This document shows, in pieces, positions 21,111-32,683 of a DNA stretch of 64,000 nucleotides. Source of the DNA: Archivesica marissinica (taxonomy: Eukaryota; Mollusca; Bivalvia; Venerida; Vesicomyidae). The translations under genes and the position numbers were made by a program. Position 1 is the first letter of the stretch. Each line of letters begins with the position of its first letter. The notes beneath the pieces are model-generated. The model was not told the origin of the DNA. It saw nothing but the letters and a program-made list of their open reading frames with translations, and made no database searches. The stretch spans positions 4,337,971 to 4,401,970 of the forward strand of contig CM026390.1 in assembly GCA_014843695.1 (NCBI GenBank). The letters are read 5' to 3'.

Positions 21111-22320
21111 ACAAGATCAGGGCTCACACTGGCTTTTTTTTTCTTTGCGCCACCACTTTCGCCAAATGAAAAAAATTGGAGCCATTTCAGTGAAGTTGGA
21201 GCCAAAAATTTAGGCAGACTTAAAAATCAAAAAAGTTGACCCCAGCTTATTACTTGACCATGAAACGGTATTCTACATAGTAGTCAGTGTTATTTTCTTC
21301 TATAAACATTTCTCACCTGTTCTGTAACAATTTTATGCACACAGTGCTTACAACACACTTATAAATTAATATAGTTTTAATATACCGACTCGTAACCGAG
21401 TACGAATGAACGGTGCACGGTAACCTGAGTACGAATGAACGGTGTACGAACAGCCATTTTGATTTTAGAAAATTGCAAATACAAGCTAATTAATCTTCAG
21501 TCAGCGCAAATGCATATTTGCATTTATTCCAAACCACAATACCGTATCTATTTAATCGAGCTTGAGAGAAGGACATACTTTGCAATATTTTAATGTTTTT
21601 TTTACTCTGTGAATTACGATTCGGGACGGCGGAAGTGGAATATTGGTAATGGTTAAGATTGATTACTTCCCTTGTCCGGTGAGACTTGTCATGTCACTCA
21701 GATGCGAGCCAAATAAACAGGATATACGTCAAACTACATTCTTGGAAGTGCCCAGAATGAAAAGAATACTGATATATCTATCATAAAATACCAATTTCAT
21801 TAGCGTATATGGCCGTTTTGGACAAATTTATGATATTTGAAATTTTCACTTTCGGTTTTGAACTGTAAATATATACTGCGTAACAGCCAAATGGGCATAT
21901 ATACGCCATATTTGGTCATATCTCCTCCCACAATATTTCAATCGGAAAGCCTTTGCTCTGTTCATACAAGACCGTAATACACAGGACATATTTTGGGGTC
22001 AGTTTTTTATCGGAACACCGATTGCGCAATAATGCGCAGTAAAGATGCGTGGTGGTTGCTACACACAGGTGATAACACGGTAGACTGGTTATCAATTTTA
22101 TACTCCCCAGATGCGCTCGCTAACTACAAGCTTAAACCCAGTCTACCAGTTTTACCAATACACACAGAGACTGTGTCCTGGGAAAATCAACTTTATGGCA
22201 TTTTCGCGATATTTTACCCAGCGCCATTTATTTTCGCCAAAATTTTTTTCTTTGCGCCATTTTCAATTTATTATCGCATTTGGCGCCATTTGCGATGGCC
22301 AGCATGAGCCCTGCAAGATC
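21111..22320. mobile_element. hAT-like non-autonomous DNA transposon
   Basis: The left terminus 21119-21133 (AGGGCTCACACTGGC) is the inverted complement of the right terminus 22298-22312 (GCCAGCATGAGCCCT), with 13 of 15 positions matching. Flanking octamers ACAAGATC (21111-21118) and GCAAGATC (22313-22320) match at 7 of 8, consistent with the 8-bp target-site duplication of hAT elements, whose ends often begin with (C)AGGG. The 1.2-kb interior has no transposase frame. Subterminal words such as TTTCTTTGCGCCA and TTTTCGCCAAA recur near both ends. Confidence 0.72.
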
Positions 22321-22778
22321 ATCTCTTATCAAGAGGCCACCTGTCTTAAGCAGCCAATTTATTGTCCATCATTTGGCCATTGTGCCAGGCAGTCAAGCGA
22401 TGACTTTAATACCCACCTGTTGTTTTTACCTTGTGTAAATCCTCCTTTTCATTTTAAATGGAATGTTAAATAAAAATACTGGTAGATGTTTTTATTTTAA
22501 AAGCGGTGTGAGCATAGAATGTACACATGAACAGTTTCTATATTTAATTAAGCATTACTTGGCAAATAGACGATATTACACACTCAATAAAAATATCTAC
22601 TTTGCATTACTTAAAACAATTAATGCATTAGCATTAATATGTCTCATGTCTGATCTGAATAGCAAACAGTATGTATACAGCCTGATCAGTTCTGTGCCCT
22701 CTGATCTTGCCGTATGCTGTTGTAACTTTAGTTGTGATTAGCATTTTACGGTAATACTATTTGAATCTAATATTTCAG
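22321..22778. other. Spacer or upstream intron of the GON4L-like gene
   Basis: Begins with a decayed AAGAGGCCACCTGTCTTAAG repeat related to 13755-13935. The region ends in a good 3' splice site (TAATATTTCAG at 22768-22778), so its last part is probably an intron downstream of an unseen 5' untranslated exon. No promoter was identified. Confidence 0.45.
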
Positions 22779-23328
22779 ATGAATAGAATAGAACATATAT
22801 ACAGCATTTTTGTGAGAACAATCCAGAAATGTCTGAGAACGCAAATGAACACCAAAGTCTATCATCAGCCTCAGACAACAAAATCAATGTTGGAGAATCT
22901 TGCTCCACATCGATAAATAAACATACTGCTGAAGTATGCGAGAGAAAAAAGGTGTGCCGTTCTATATTTGGGTCAAATATATCGTCAGACTCAGCTTCAG
23001 GAACAGATGAACCCACGATGTCTACAATTAGTTGCTTGAAGAATGAAACTAGTAAGGAAACTGATACAGTAAATGATGCAGCTAACACTGATCATTCTAC
23101 AAGGGTTGAATCTGAAGGAATTAGTTACACGGGTGATGGAACTGTAGATGATATGCTATGTATGTCACAGGCATCAGAACAACACAGTATGCTGGATAGT
23201 GGCCATAGTGCTCATGATGACCCGTGCCAGGCACAACGACTATATACAGGACCTTATGGAAGATTGCTCTCTCCATTCAAGAAATATTCATCATTTCATA
23301 GTTTTCCTTGTGCAAAAAGAAATCCGAG
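22779..23328 (+). CDS. GON4L: GON4L-like protein, first coding exon
   Basis: An exon bounded by acceptor TAATATTTCAG and donor CCGAG|GTAAAG (GT at 23329). Translation most likely starts at 22829. An in-frame TAG at 22784 lies upstream, and the product runs 166 codons plus two bases. The protein segment is Ser/Thr- and Glu-rich with no globular fold visible, then a basic stretch (SPFKKYSSFHSFPCAKRNPR, residues about 147-166) that with exon 2 (KRTK) could be a nuclear localisation signal. Identity comes from downstream exons; this N-terminal part is typically poorly conserved in the family. An ATG at 22779, in another frame, opens an overlapping upstream frame. GON4L proteins are nuclear transcription cofactors; in vertebrates they are linked to YY1, SIN3A and HDAC1 (family knowledge). 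Confidence 0.72.
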
Positions 23329-23480
23329 GTAAAGATTTGATGTTTTTACGTTTGTTGATGTGGATAAGAATGTAGCTTGTACGTAGTCACCTTGAAGGCC
23401 TAGTTTAGTTTATTTAATTCGTACACAATATAAATAGTGATTAATAACTGAACCCGCAATCGGTCGATTTTCATGCTTTG

Positions 23481-23752
23481 GACTACACACGTACATGTAT
23501 GTCGGACGGACGAGGGAATACCATGCATCGTAATTTACAAAATATACTACACGTACATGTATGTCGGACGGACAAGGGAATACCATGCATCGTAATTTAC
23601 AAAATATACTACACGTACATGTATGTCGGACGGACAAGGGAATACCATGCATCGTAATTTACAAAATATACTACACGTACATGGATGTCGGACGGACAAG
23701 GGAATACCATGCATCGTAATTTACAAAATATACTACACGTACATGGATGTAT
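23481..23752. repeat. 62-bp minisatellite, about 4.4 units, in intron 1
   Basis: The unit contains CACGTACATGTATGTCGGAC and GGAATACCATGCATCGTAAT. Copies differ by only one or two bases (GACGAGG/GACAAGG, TGTATG/TGGATG). Confidence 0.95.
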
Positions 23753-24244
23753 GTGGTTCTGCCATTGTTTATTTGCTGTAGAGTACTGACCACAAGTGCA
23801 GCAAGTTTGTACATATATATACATGTATAACGACAATCTGCACATAAAACTGCTGATTCCGAAATTTTCGTGGTACATCATTTCAACACGCGACAATCGT
23901 CTTTGATGTCGACCTCGGCGTTCTGACACTGTCATGTCATTTAAATAAGTGGGCATTGTTGAAAGTCGGCAAGGTGTCACTATTTCTGTGGATACTGGGT
24001 CTGGTGTATCGTCGTTATACATTGTATTTATAAACTTAAGATTAGGGCTACTTAGGACTGTGACTACCAACTGGGGGCCCCACTTCTCCAGTAAGCTGCA
24101 GTGACCATCGTAAAGTACTCCTTCTGTTCAAATGTTGTAATTATTGGTCATAATGTGTATTTTAACCCTATTGTGTGGAAATTTATTAAATAATAACCAT
24201 TTAACGACACAATTGAGCACTTTCTCACATCTCTCACAAACTCT

Positions 24245-24515
24245 GTGTGTGTTTTAAATTTATTTATCGTCGCTACCGGTTGCCCATATGAGCGACGCCT
24301 CCTGAAGAGATTAGTCATTTTAGATTTTTGGAGGATAGTGCAATGATACAGACAGAGACCCATTCCAGAATCTCCTCTGGTTCTTTTACGGTGTAAAGCA
24401 CCGACACAAGTGGTTCTTTTACGGTGTAAAGCACCGACACAAGACCTCAGTTTAACGTCCCATCTGAAAGACTGTTAATTTTATTAGGGTCAGACGGGGG
24501 ATCGAACCTGCGATA
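24245..24515 (-). mobile_element. SINE family C, copy 3, with internal duplication
   Basis: Matches 17851-18080 in body and tail. A 35-bp segment starting TGGTTCTTTTACGGTGTAAA is tandemly duplicated at about 24379-24446, and the head breaks off at GGGGGATCGAACCTGCGAT. Confidence 0.88.
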
Positions 24516-24571
24516 TTAATATTTAGTTTCATAAATAATGTATATAATGTAATCCGTTAATCTCGAGATAT

Positions 24572-24750
24572 AATCATATAAATCTATACACCGCTTCACT
24601 GATGAGATATAAATCTATACACCGCTTCACTGATGAGATATAAATCTATACACCGCTTCACTGATGAGATATAAATCTATACACCGCTTCACTGATGAGA
24701 TATAAATCTATACACCGCTTCACTGATGAGATATAAATCTATACACAGTT
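24572..24750. repeat. 31-bp minisatellite, about 5.5 units, in intron 1
   Basis: The unit contains GATGAGATATAAATCTATAC followed by ACCGCTTCACT. Inner copies are identical; the last is cut after ATACACAG. Confidence 0.95.
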
Positions 24751-24853
24751 TCTTAATAGAATTGTGTTGTTTATTATATCGGGTAACTATTATCTAACTA
24801 ACATTCGTTTTAATTTAAAAGCTCCATTTTAAGTTCGCTTTTCTTCTTTACAG

Positions 24854-24969
24854 AAAACTACCAGGACCAGCTGCCAAGAGAACTAAATTATTTCATGATT
24901 ACAGACTTTCCAGTGGTAGTGAAGAATCTCCGATTCAGAAGAAAGCTCTTGATTTAAAGTCAATGGAAA
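24854..24969 (+). CDS. GON4L: GON4L-like protein, exon 2
   Basis: A 116-bp exon between acceptor TTTACAG and donor GGAAA|GTACGT. It completes the split Arg codon 167 and runs to the first base of codon 206. The product reads KLPGPAAKRTKLFHDYRL and then SSGSEESPIQKKALDLKSME. The basic cluster KRTK continues the possible nuclear localisation signal begun in exon 1, and the Ser/Glu-rich tail looks disordered. Support comes from in-frame joins on both sides with correct phase (2 in, 1 out). Confidence 0.75.
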
Positions 24970-25222
24970 GTACGTACATGCATTGTACAGTCAGTGTTAC
25001 ATGCTGTTTATTATTTGGCCACTTGTTCCACCAAATCTATCTCTGTCCTGCCATGAGAGTCCTCAATACCCTGATCGCTAGTTGTTTAATGTGGGGTTTT
25101 ACATGTACTTTATTGAAGTGTGAGATTGCCATTATTTCAAATTTTGTATGTTGCTGCACATTGCATTTCTTTTTCTGTATACGCATACATGTAAAACTTA
25201 CATGTACAATGTAGAAATAGAT

Positions 25223-25266
25223 ATTCTTCAAGTTTATTAAAAAAAAAAAAATTCTTCAAGTTTATT
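25223..25266. repeat. Poly(A)12 flanked by 16-bp direct repeats
   Basis: ATTCTTCAAGTTTATT occurs at 25223-25238 and again, identically, at 25251-25266, with twelve A residues between. This has the layout of a retroposition target-site duplication with only the poly(A) tail inserted. Confidence 0.85.
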
Positions 25267-25368
25267 CATGTATTAATTCGGTTTGCTTAGAAGATTTTCT
25301 TGTTACATTTGACGACTAATGTGGCATTTTTATGGGTGTAAGACACTTCCATGTATAGCTGTACACTT

Positions 25369-25515
25369 TCCCAGGCGTCGGACTACCGGATTTGTGCAAC
25401 ACTTGTCCCGGGCGTCTGACTACCGGATTTGTGCAACACTTGTCCCGGGCGTCGGACTACCGGATTTGTGCAACACTGTCCCAGGCGTCAAGACTACTGG
25501 ATTTGTGCATCACTG
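25369..25515. repeat. 37-bp minisatellite, 4 units, in intron 2
   Basis: The unit contains GTCGGACTACCGGATTTGTG and CAACACTTGTCCCGGGC. It is GC-richer than its surroundings. Confidence 0.94.
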
Positions 25516-25532
25516 ACAGTGTACAGGGGTTA

Positions 25533-25792
25533 AAGTATAAACTTTATTTATTTTACAACGATTGCGAAACAAGCTGTAAAGACTTAATCACTCCCGTTGA
25601 CGCGGATGAAATTGTATAATTATGTGGTCCTTCGTGTGTGAGTAAGCCGAAACACAGATAAAACCCACCTGTGCAATCTGATGACCACCTATACATGTAC
25701 ATCTCATATATTTCCTGGTCCGAGTATCACACCAGGGTTGCAGTGGTTAGAAGCGAGTGTTCTAACCACTGCGCTAATCGTACATCCTAGAG
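25533..25792 (-). mobile_element. SINE family B, copy 3
   Basis: On the minus strand: a head with TTAGCGCAGTGGTTAGAACA (A-box-like) and a decayed B box, a body with GGTGGGTTTTATCTG, and a tail with TTTCGCAATCGTTGTAAAAT then AAATAAAGTTTA. It is nearly full length. Confidence 0.87.
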
Positions 25793-25844
25793 GAGGTTAG
25801 TTATCCACTTACCCAATTAACATCGTGAGCATTGCATTTACATG

Positions 25845-28800
25845 TAGTGTAAAATCTATAGGTGAATGTAAATGTATAATCTATAGGCGAGTGTAAATGT
25901 ACAATCTATAGGCGAGTGTAAATGTACAATCTATAGGTGAATGTAAATGTACAATCTATAGGCAAGTGTAAATGTACAATCTATAGGCGAGTGTAAATGT
26001 ACAATCTATAGGTGAGTGTAAATGTACAATCTATAGGCAAGTGTAAATGTACAATCTATAGATGAGTGTAAATGTACAATCTATAGGCAAGTGTAAATGT
26101 ACAATCTATAGATGAGTGTAAATGTACAATCTATAGGCAAGTGTAAATGTACAATCTATAGGTGAATGTACAATCTATAGGTGAATGTAAATGTACAATC
26201 TATAGGTGAGTGTAAATGTACAATCTATAGGTGAATGTAAATGTACAATCTATAGGTGAATGTAAATGTACAATCTATAGGCAAGTGTAAATGTACAATC
26301 TATAGGCGAGTGTAAATGTACAATCTATAGATGAGTGTAAATGTACAATCTATAGGTGAGTGTAAATGTACAATCTATAGATGAGTGTAAATGTACAATC
26401 TATAGGCGAGTGTAAATGTACAATCTATAGATGAGTGTAAATGTACAATCTATAGGCGAGTGTAAATGTACAATCTATAGGCAAGTGTAAATGTACAATC
26501 TATAGGCAAGTGTAAATGTACAATCTATAGGTGAGTGTAAATCTATAGGCGAGTGTAAATGTAAAATCTATAGGCATGTGTAAATGTAAAATCTATAGGC
26601 GAGTGTAAATGTAAAATCTATAGGCGAGTGTAAAATGTATAGGTGAATGTAAATCTATAGGCGAGTGTAAATGTAAAATCTATAGGCGAGTGTAAATGTA
26701 AAATCTATAGGTGAGTGTAAATGTAAAATCTATAGGCGAGTGTAAATGTAAAATCTATAGGCAAGTGTAAATGTAAAATCTATAGGCAAGTGTAAATGTA
26801 AATCTATAGAAATCTATAGGCGAGTGTAAATGTAAAATCTATAGGCAAGTGTAAATGTAAAATCTATAGGCGAGTGTAAATGTAAAATCTATAGGCGAGT
26901 GTAAAATGTATAGGTAATGTAAATCTATAGGCGAGTGTAAATGTAAAATCTATAGGCGAGTGTAAATGTAAAATCTATAGGTGAATGTAAATGTAAAATC
27001 TATAGGTGAGTGTAAATGTAAAATCTATAGGCGAGTGTAAATGTAAAATCTATAGGCAAGTGTAAATGTAAAATCTATAGGCGAGTGTAAATGTACAATC
27101 TATAGGCGAGTGTAAATGTAAAATCTATACTAAGGCGAGTGTAAATGTAAAATCTATAGGCGAGTGTAAATGTAAAATCTATAGGCGAGTGTAAATGTAA
27201 AATCTATAGGCGAGTGTAAATGTAAAATCTATAGGCAAGTGTAAATGTAAAATCTATAGGCGAGTGTAAATGTAAAATCTATACAAGGCGAGTGTAAATG
27301 TAAAATCTATAGGTGAATGTAAAATCTATAGGCGAGTGTAAATGTAAAATCTATAGGCAAGTGTAAATGTAAAATCTATAGGTGACTGTAAATGTACAAT
27401 CTATAGGTGAGTGTAAATGTAAAATCTATAGGCGAGTGTAAATGTAAAATCTATAGGCAAGTGTAAATGTAAAATCTATAGGTGAATGTAAATGTACAAT
27501 CTATAGGTGAATGTAAATGTACAATCTATAGGCAAGTGTAAATGTACAATCTATAGGTGAGTGTAAATGTAAAATCTATAGGCGAGTGTAAATGTAAAAT
27601 CTATAGGTGAATGTAAATGTACAATCTATAGACAAGTGTAAATGTAAAATCTATAGGTGAATGTAAATGTAAAATCTATAGGTGAATGTAAATGTAAAAT
27701 CTATAGGCGAGTGTAAATGTAAAATCTATAGGCGAGTGTAAATGTAAAATCTATAGGTGAATGTAAATGTAAAATCTATAGGCGAGTGTAAATGTAAAAT
27801 CTATAGGCGAGTGTAAATGTAAAATCTATACTAGGCGAGTGTAAATGTAAAATCTATAGATGAGTGTAAATGTAAAATCTATAGGTGAATGTAAAATCTA
27901 TAGGTAAATGTAAAATCTATAGGCGAGTGTAAATGTAAAATCTATAGGTGAATGTACAATCTATAGGTGAGTGTAAATGTAAAATCTATAGGTGAATGTA
28001 AAATCTATAGGCGAGTGTAAATGTAAAATCTATAGGCGAGTGTAAATGTAAAATCTATAGGCGAGTGTAAATGTAAAATCTATAGGCGAGTGTAAATGTA
28101 AAATCTATAGGCAAGTGTAAATGTAAAATCTATAGGCGAGTGTAAATGTAAAATCTATAGGTGAGTGTAAATGTAAAATCTATAGGCGAGTGTAAATGTA
28201 AAATCTATAGGCGAGTGTAAATGTAAAATCTATAGGTGAATGTAAATGTAAAATCTATAGGCGAGTGTAAATGTAAAATCTATAGGCGAGTGTAAATGTA
28301 AAATCTATAGGCGAGTGTAAATGTAAAATCTATAGGTGAATGTAAAATCTATAGGTAAATGTAAAATCTATAGGCGAGTGTAAATGTAAAATCTATAGGT
28401 GAATGTACAATCTATAGGTGAGTGTAAATGTAAAATCTATAGGTGAATGTAAAATCTATAGGCGAGTGTAAATGTAAAATCTATAGGCGAGTGTAAATGT
28501 AAAATCTATAGGCGAGTGTAAATGTAAAATCTATAGGTGAATGTACAATCTATAGGTGAGTGTAAATGTAAAATCTATAGGTGAATGTAAAATCTATAGG
28601 CAAGTGTAAATGTAAAATCTATAGGCAAGTGTAAATGTAAAATCTATAGGCGAGTGTAAATGTAAAATCTATAAAGGCGAGTGTAAATGTAAAATCTATA
28701 GGCGAGTGTAAATGTAAAATCTATAGGTGAATGTACAATCTATAGGTGAGTGTAAATGTAAAATCTATAGGTGAATGTAAAATCTATAGGCAAATGTAAA

Positions 28801-31800
28801 TGTAAAATCTATAGGCGAATGTAAATGTAAAATCTATAGGCGAGTGTAAATGTAAAATCTATAGGCGAGTGTAAATGTAAAATCTATAGGCGAGTGTAAA
28901 TGTAAAATCTATAGGTGAATGTACAATCTATAGGCGAGTGTAAATGTAAAATCTATAGGTGAGTGTAAATGTAAAATCTATAGGCAAGTGTAAATGTAAA
29001 ATCTATAGGCGAGTGTAAATGTAAAATCTATAGGCGAGTGTAAATGTAAAATCTATAGGCGAGTGTAAATGTAAAATCTATAGGCGAGTGTAAATGTAAA
29101 ATCTATAGGTGAATGTAAATGTAAAATCTATAGGTGAATGTAAATGTAAAATCTATAGGCGAGTGTAAATGTAAAATCTATAGGCAAGTGTAAATGTAAA
29201 ATCTATAGGCGAGTGTAAATGTAAAATCTATAGGCGAGTGTAAATGTAAAATCTATACTAAGGCGAGTGTAAATGTAAAATCTATAGGCGAGTGTAAATG
29301 TAAAATCTATAGGCAAGTGTAAATGTAAAATCTATAGGCAAGTGTAAATGTAAAATCTATAGGGAATGTAAAATCTATAGGCAAGTGTAAATGTAAAATC
29401 TATAGGCGAGTGTAAATGTAAAATCTATAGGTGAGTGTAAATGTAAAATCTATAGGCGAGTGTAAATGTAAATCTATAGGCGAGTGTAAATGTAAAATCT
29501 ATAGGCGAGTGTAAATGTAAAATCTATAGGCGAGTGTAAATGTAAAATCTATAGGTGAGTGTAAATGTAAAATCTATAGGTGAATGTAAATGTAAAATCT
29601 ATAGGCGAGTGTAAATGTAAAATCTATAGGCGAGTGTAAATGTAAAATCTATAGGCGAGTGTAAATGTAAAATCTATAGGTGAATGTAAAATCTATAGGC
29701 GAGTGTAAATGTAAAATCTATAGGCGAGTGTAAATGTAAAATCTATAGGTGAGTGTAAATGTAAAATCTATAGGTGAGTGTAAATGTAAAATCTATAGGC
29801 GAGTGTAAATGTAAAATCTATAGGCGAGTGTAATGTAAAATCTATAGGTGATGTAAATGTAAATCTATAGGGATGTAAATGTACAATCTATAGGCGAGTG
29901 TAAATGTAAAATCTATAGGTGAGTGTAAATGTAAAATCTATAGGCGAGTGTAAATGTAAATCTATAGGTGAATGTAATGTAAATCTATAGGGATGTAAAT
30001 GTAAATCTATAGGTGAGTGTAAATGTAAAATCTATAGGTGAGTGTAAATGTAAATCTATAGGTGAGTGTAAATGTAAAATCTATAGGCGAGTGTAAATGT
30101 AAAATCTATAGGCAGTGTAAATGTAAAATCTATAGGTGAATGTAAATGTAAAATCTATAGGCAAGTGTAAATGTAAAATCTATAGGCGAGTGTAAATGTA
30201 AAATCTATAGGCGAGTGTAAATGTAAAATCTATAGGTGAATGTAAAATCTATAGGCGAGTGTAAATGTAAAATCTATAGGTGAATGTAAAATCTATAGGT
30301 AAATGTAAAATCTAAAGGCAAATTTAAAATCTATAGGCGAGTGTAAATGTAAAATCTATACTAAGGCGAGTGTAAATGTAAAATCTATAGGTGAATGTAA
30401 AATCTATAGGTAAATGTAAAATCTAAAGGTGAGTGTAAATGTAAAATCTATACTAAGGCGAGTGTAAATGTAAAATCTATAGGTGAATGTAAAATCTATA
30501 GGCAAGTGTAAATGTAAAATCTATAGGCAAGTGTAAATGTAAAATCTATAGATGAGTGTAAATGTAAAATCTTTAGGCAAGTGTAAATGTAAAATCTATA
30601 GGCAAGTGTAAATGTAAAATCTATAGGCAAGTGTAAATGTAAAATCTATAGGTGACTGTAAATGTACAATCTATAGGTGAGTGTAAATGTAAAATCTATA
30701 GGCGAGTGTAAATGTAAAATCTATAGGTGAATGTAAATGTACAATCTATAGGTGAATGTAAATGTAAAATCTATACTAAGGCGAGTGTAAATGTACAATC
30801 TAGAGGCGAGTGTAAATGTAAAATCTACAGGTGAGTGTAAATGTAAAATCTATAGGTGAATGTAAATGTAAAATCTATAGGCGAGTGTAAATGTAAAATC
30901 TATAGGCGAGTGTTAATGTAAAATCTATACTAGGCGAGTGTAAATGTAAAATCTATACTAAGGCGAGTGTAAATGTAAAATCTATAGATGAGTGTAAATG
31001 TAAAATCTATACTAAGGCGAGTGTAAATGTAAAATCTATAGGTGAGTGTAAATGTAAAATCTATAGATGAGTGTAAATGTAAAATCTATAGGCGAGTGTA
31101 AAATCTATAGGTAAATGTAAAATATATAGGCGAGTGTAAATGTAAAATCTATAGGTGAATGTAAAATCTATAGGCGAGTGTAAATGTAAAATCTATAGAT
31201 GAGTGTAAATGTAAAATCTATAGATGAGTGTAAATGTAAAATCTATAGGCGAGTGTAAAATCTATAGGTAAATGTAAAATATATAGGCGAGTGTAAATGT
31301 AAAATCTATAGGTGAATGTACAATCTATAGGTGAGTGTAAATGTAAAATCTATAGATGAGTGTAAATGTAAAATCTATAGGCGAGTGTAAAATCTATAGG
31401 TAAATGTAAAATATATAGGCGAGTGTAAATGTAAAATCTATAGGTGAATGTACAATCTATAGGTGAGTGTAAATGTAAAATATATAGGTGAATGTACAAT
31501 ATATAGGTGAGTGTAAATGTAAAATCTATAGGTGAGTGTAAATGTAAAATCTATTGGCAAATGTAAATGTAAAATCTATAGGCGAGTGTAAATGTAAAAT
31601 CTATACTAAGGCGAGTGTAAATGTAAAATCTATAGGTGAATGTAAAATCTATAGGTAAATGTAAAATCTAAAGGCGAGTGTAAATGTAAAATCTATAGGC
31701 AAGTGTAAATGTAAAATCTATACTAAGGCGAGTGTAAATGTAAAATCTATAGGTGAATGTAAAATCTATAGGCGAGTGTAAATGTAAAATCTATAGGCAA

Positions 31801-32045
31801 GTGTAAATGTAAAATCTATAGGCAAGTGTAAATGTAAAATCTATAGGCAAGTGTAAATGTAAAATCTATAGATGAGTGTAAATGTAAAATCTTTAGGCAA
31901 GTGTAAATGTAAAATCTATAGGCAAGTGTAAATGTAAAATCTATAGGCGAGTGTAAATGTAAAATCTATAGGTGAGTGTAAAATCTATAGGTGAATGTAA
32001 AATCTATAGGTGAATGTAAAATCTATAGGTGAATGTAAAATGTAT
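25845..32045. repeat. 25-bp minisatellite, about 6.2 kb (roughly 250 units), in intron 2
   Basis: The basic unit is AATGTAAAATCTATAGGCGA followed by GTGTA. Variants have GGTGA, GGCAA and GATGA, shortened units of about 18 bp (GTGAATGTAAAATCTATAG) and occasional CTATACTAAGG insertions. The left part has AATGTACAATC and the right part AATGTAAAATC, so variants are regionally clustered. It contains no coding potential, because TAA and TAG fall in several frames. Confidence 0.98.
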
Positions 32046-32312
32046 AGGGGTCCGCCTCCGTGGTCGAGTGTTTAAGGTCGCTGACTTGTATACCACTGTA
32101 ACCTATAATCACTGATGGTCACGAGTTCGAGCCCCGCTCAGACCGTGTCTCATTTATATGAAAAAGTTGGCAGTTTCTTACGGAGTTTGGTGCACACAAG
32201 TACTGGTTAACCGTTGGAGCCTGCCCAGGAAAGGTGTTGTTAGATAAACTGCCCGCTGGCGATATAGCCCAAAATGGTGCTGATGCAGGCGTAAAACCCG
32301 AAATATAAAATA
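32046..32312 (+). mobile_element. SINE family E inserted into the 25-bp array
   Basis: Plus-strand tRNA-like head GTCCGCCTCCGTGGTCGAGT with a long variable arm and the B box GAGTTCGAGCCCC near 32121, resembling a leucine- or serine-type tRNA. The body shares ACTGGTTAACCGTTGGAGCC and TGCCCAGGAAA with family A, and the tail ends GTAAAACCCGAAATATAAAA. One degenerate 25-bp unit (AAAATCTATAGGTGAACATA) follows at 32318-32340, so the insertion lies within the array's right end. Confidence 0.82.
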
Positions 32313-32540
32313 TAACATAAAATCTATAGGTGAACATAAACACAGTATATATAGACATAATAACAATGTAAGTATTGATGTGTGCGACTCTTTATTATTA
32401 ACGGGTCATTATACATGTACATGTAGGACCCCAAAGAGGGAAAAGATTAATTTGTCATGAATATACTTTTGAAAGCATATATATTTAGAAGACATGTTCA
32501 TGGATTGTGCTATTTTACTTGATTATTGAATTTGTTTTAG

Positions 32541-32683
32541 TTGACGGAAGCGGGGAGGACAGTTCAGATGAAGACAAGTGGGAGATTGTGGAGGAAGAAT
32601 CGGAGTCGGAGATGGATAAACAGCTGGACGATAAATCTTCCAAGTTCAGTCTGTCTACTATAAATGTCAAATCTATAATACAT
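32541..32683 (+). CDS. GON4L: GON4L-like protein, exon 3
   Basis: A 143-bp exon after acceptor TTTGTTTTAG, ending CATACAT-type CAT|GTAAGTG at 32683/32684. It runs from codon 206 to 253 and leaves phase 0. The protein has an acidic tract (GEDSSDEDKWEIVEEESESE, about residues 209-228) followed by SKFSLSTINVKSIIH, which joins directly to exon 4 (KIITNESVVQMVRKA). I recall a similar NVKS-to-TNE-V transition in the vertebrate protein, which supports the first donor as the ancestral one. The last 22 exon bases plus the donor are repeated downstream about 17 times, so the true exon end could vary in transcripts. Confidence 0.78.

Larger units (their letters stand above)
23329..24853 (+). other. GON4L: GON4L-like gene, intron 1
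   Basis: Intron in phase 2 with donor GTAAAG and acceptor TTCTTCTTTACAG. It carries a 62-bp array, a minus-strand family C SINE and a 31-bp array, listed separately. Confidence 0.72.
24970..32540 (+). other. GON4L: GON4L-like gene, intron 2
   Basis: A 7.6-kb phase-1 intron with donor GTACGT and acceptor TTTGTTTTAG. It holds a poly(A) insertion flanked by direct repeats, a 37-bp array, a family B SINE, the 6.2-kb 25-bp array and a family E SINE, each listed separately. Confidence 0.75.

Noticed and set aside
22463..22741. A 92-codon frame just upstream of the GON4L-like exon
   Set aside because: AT-rich, with no motif, and not joinable in frame to the downstream exon through visible splice sites.
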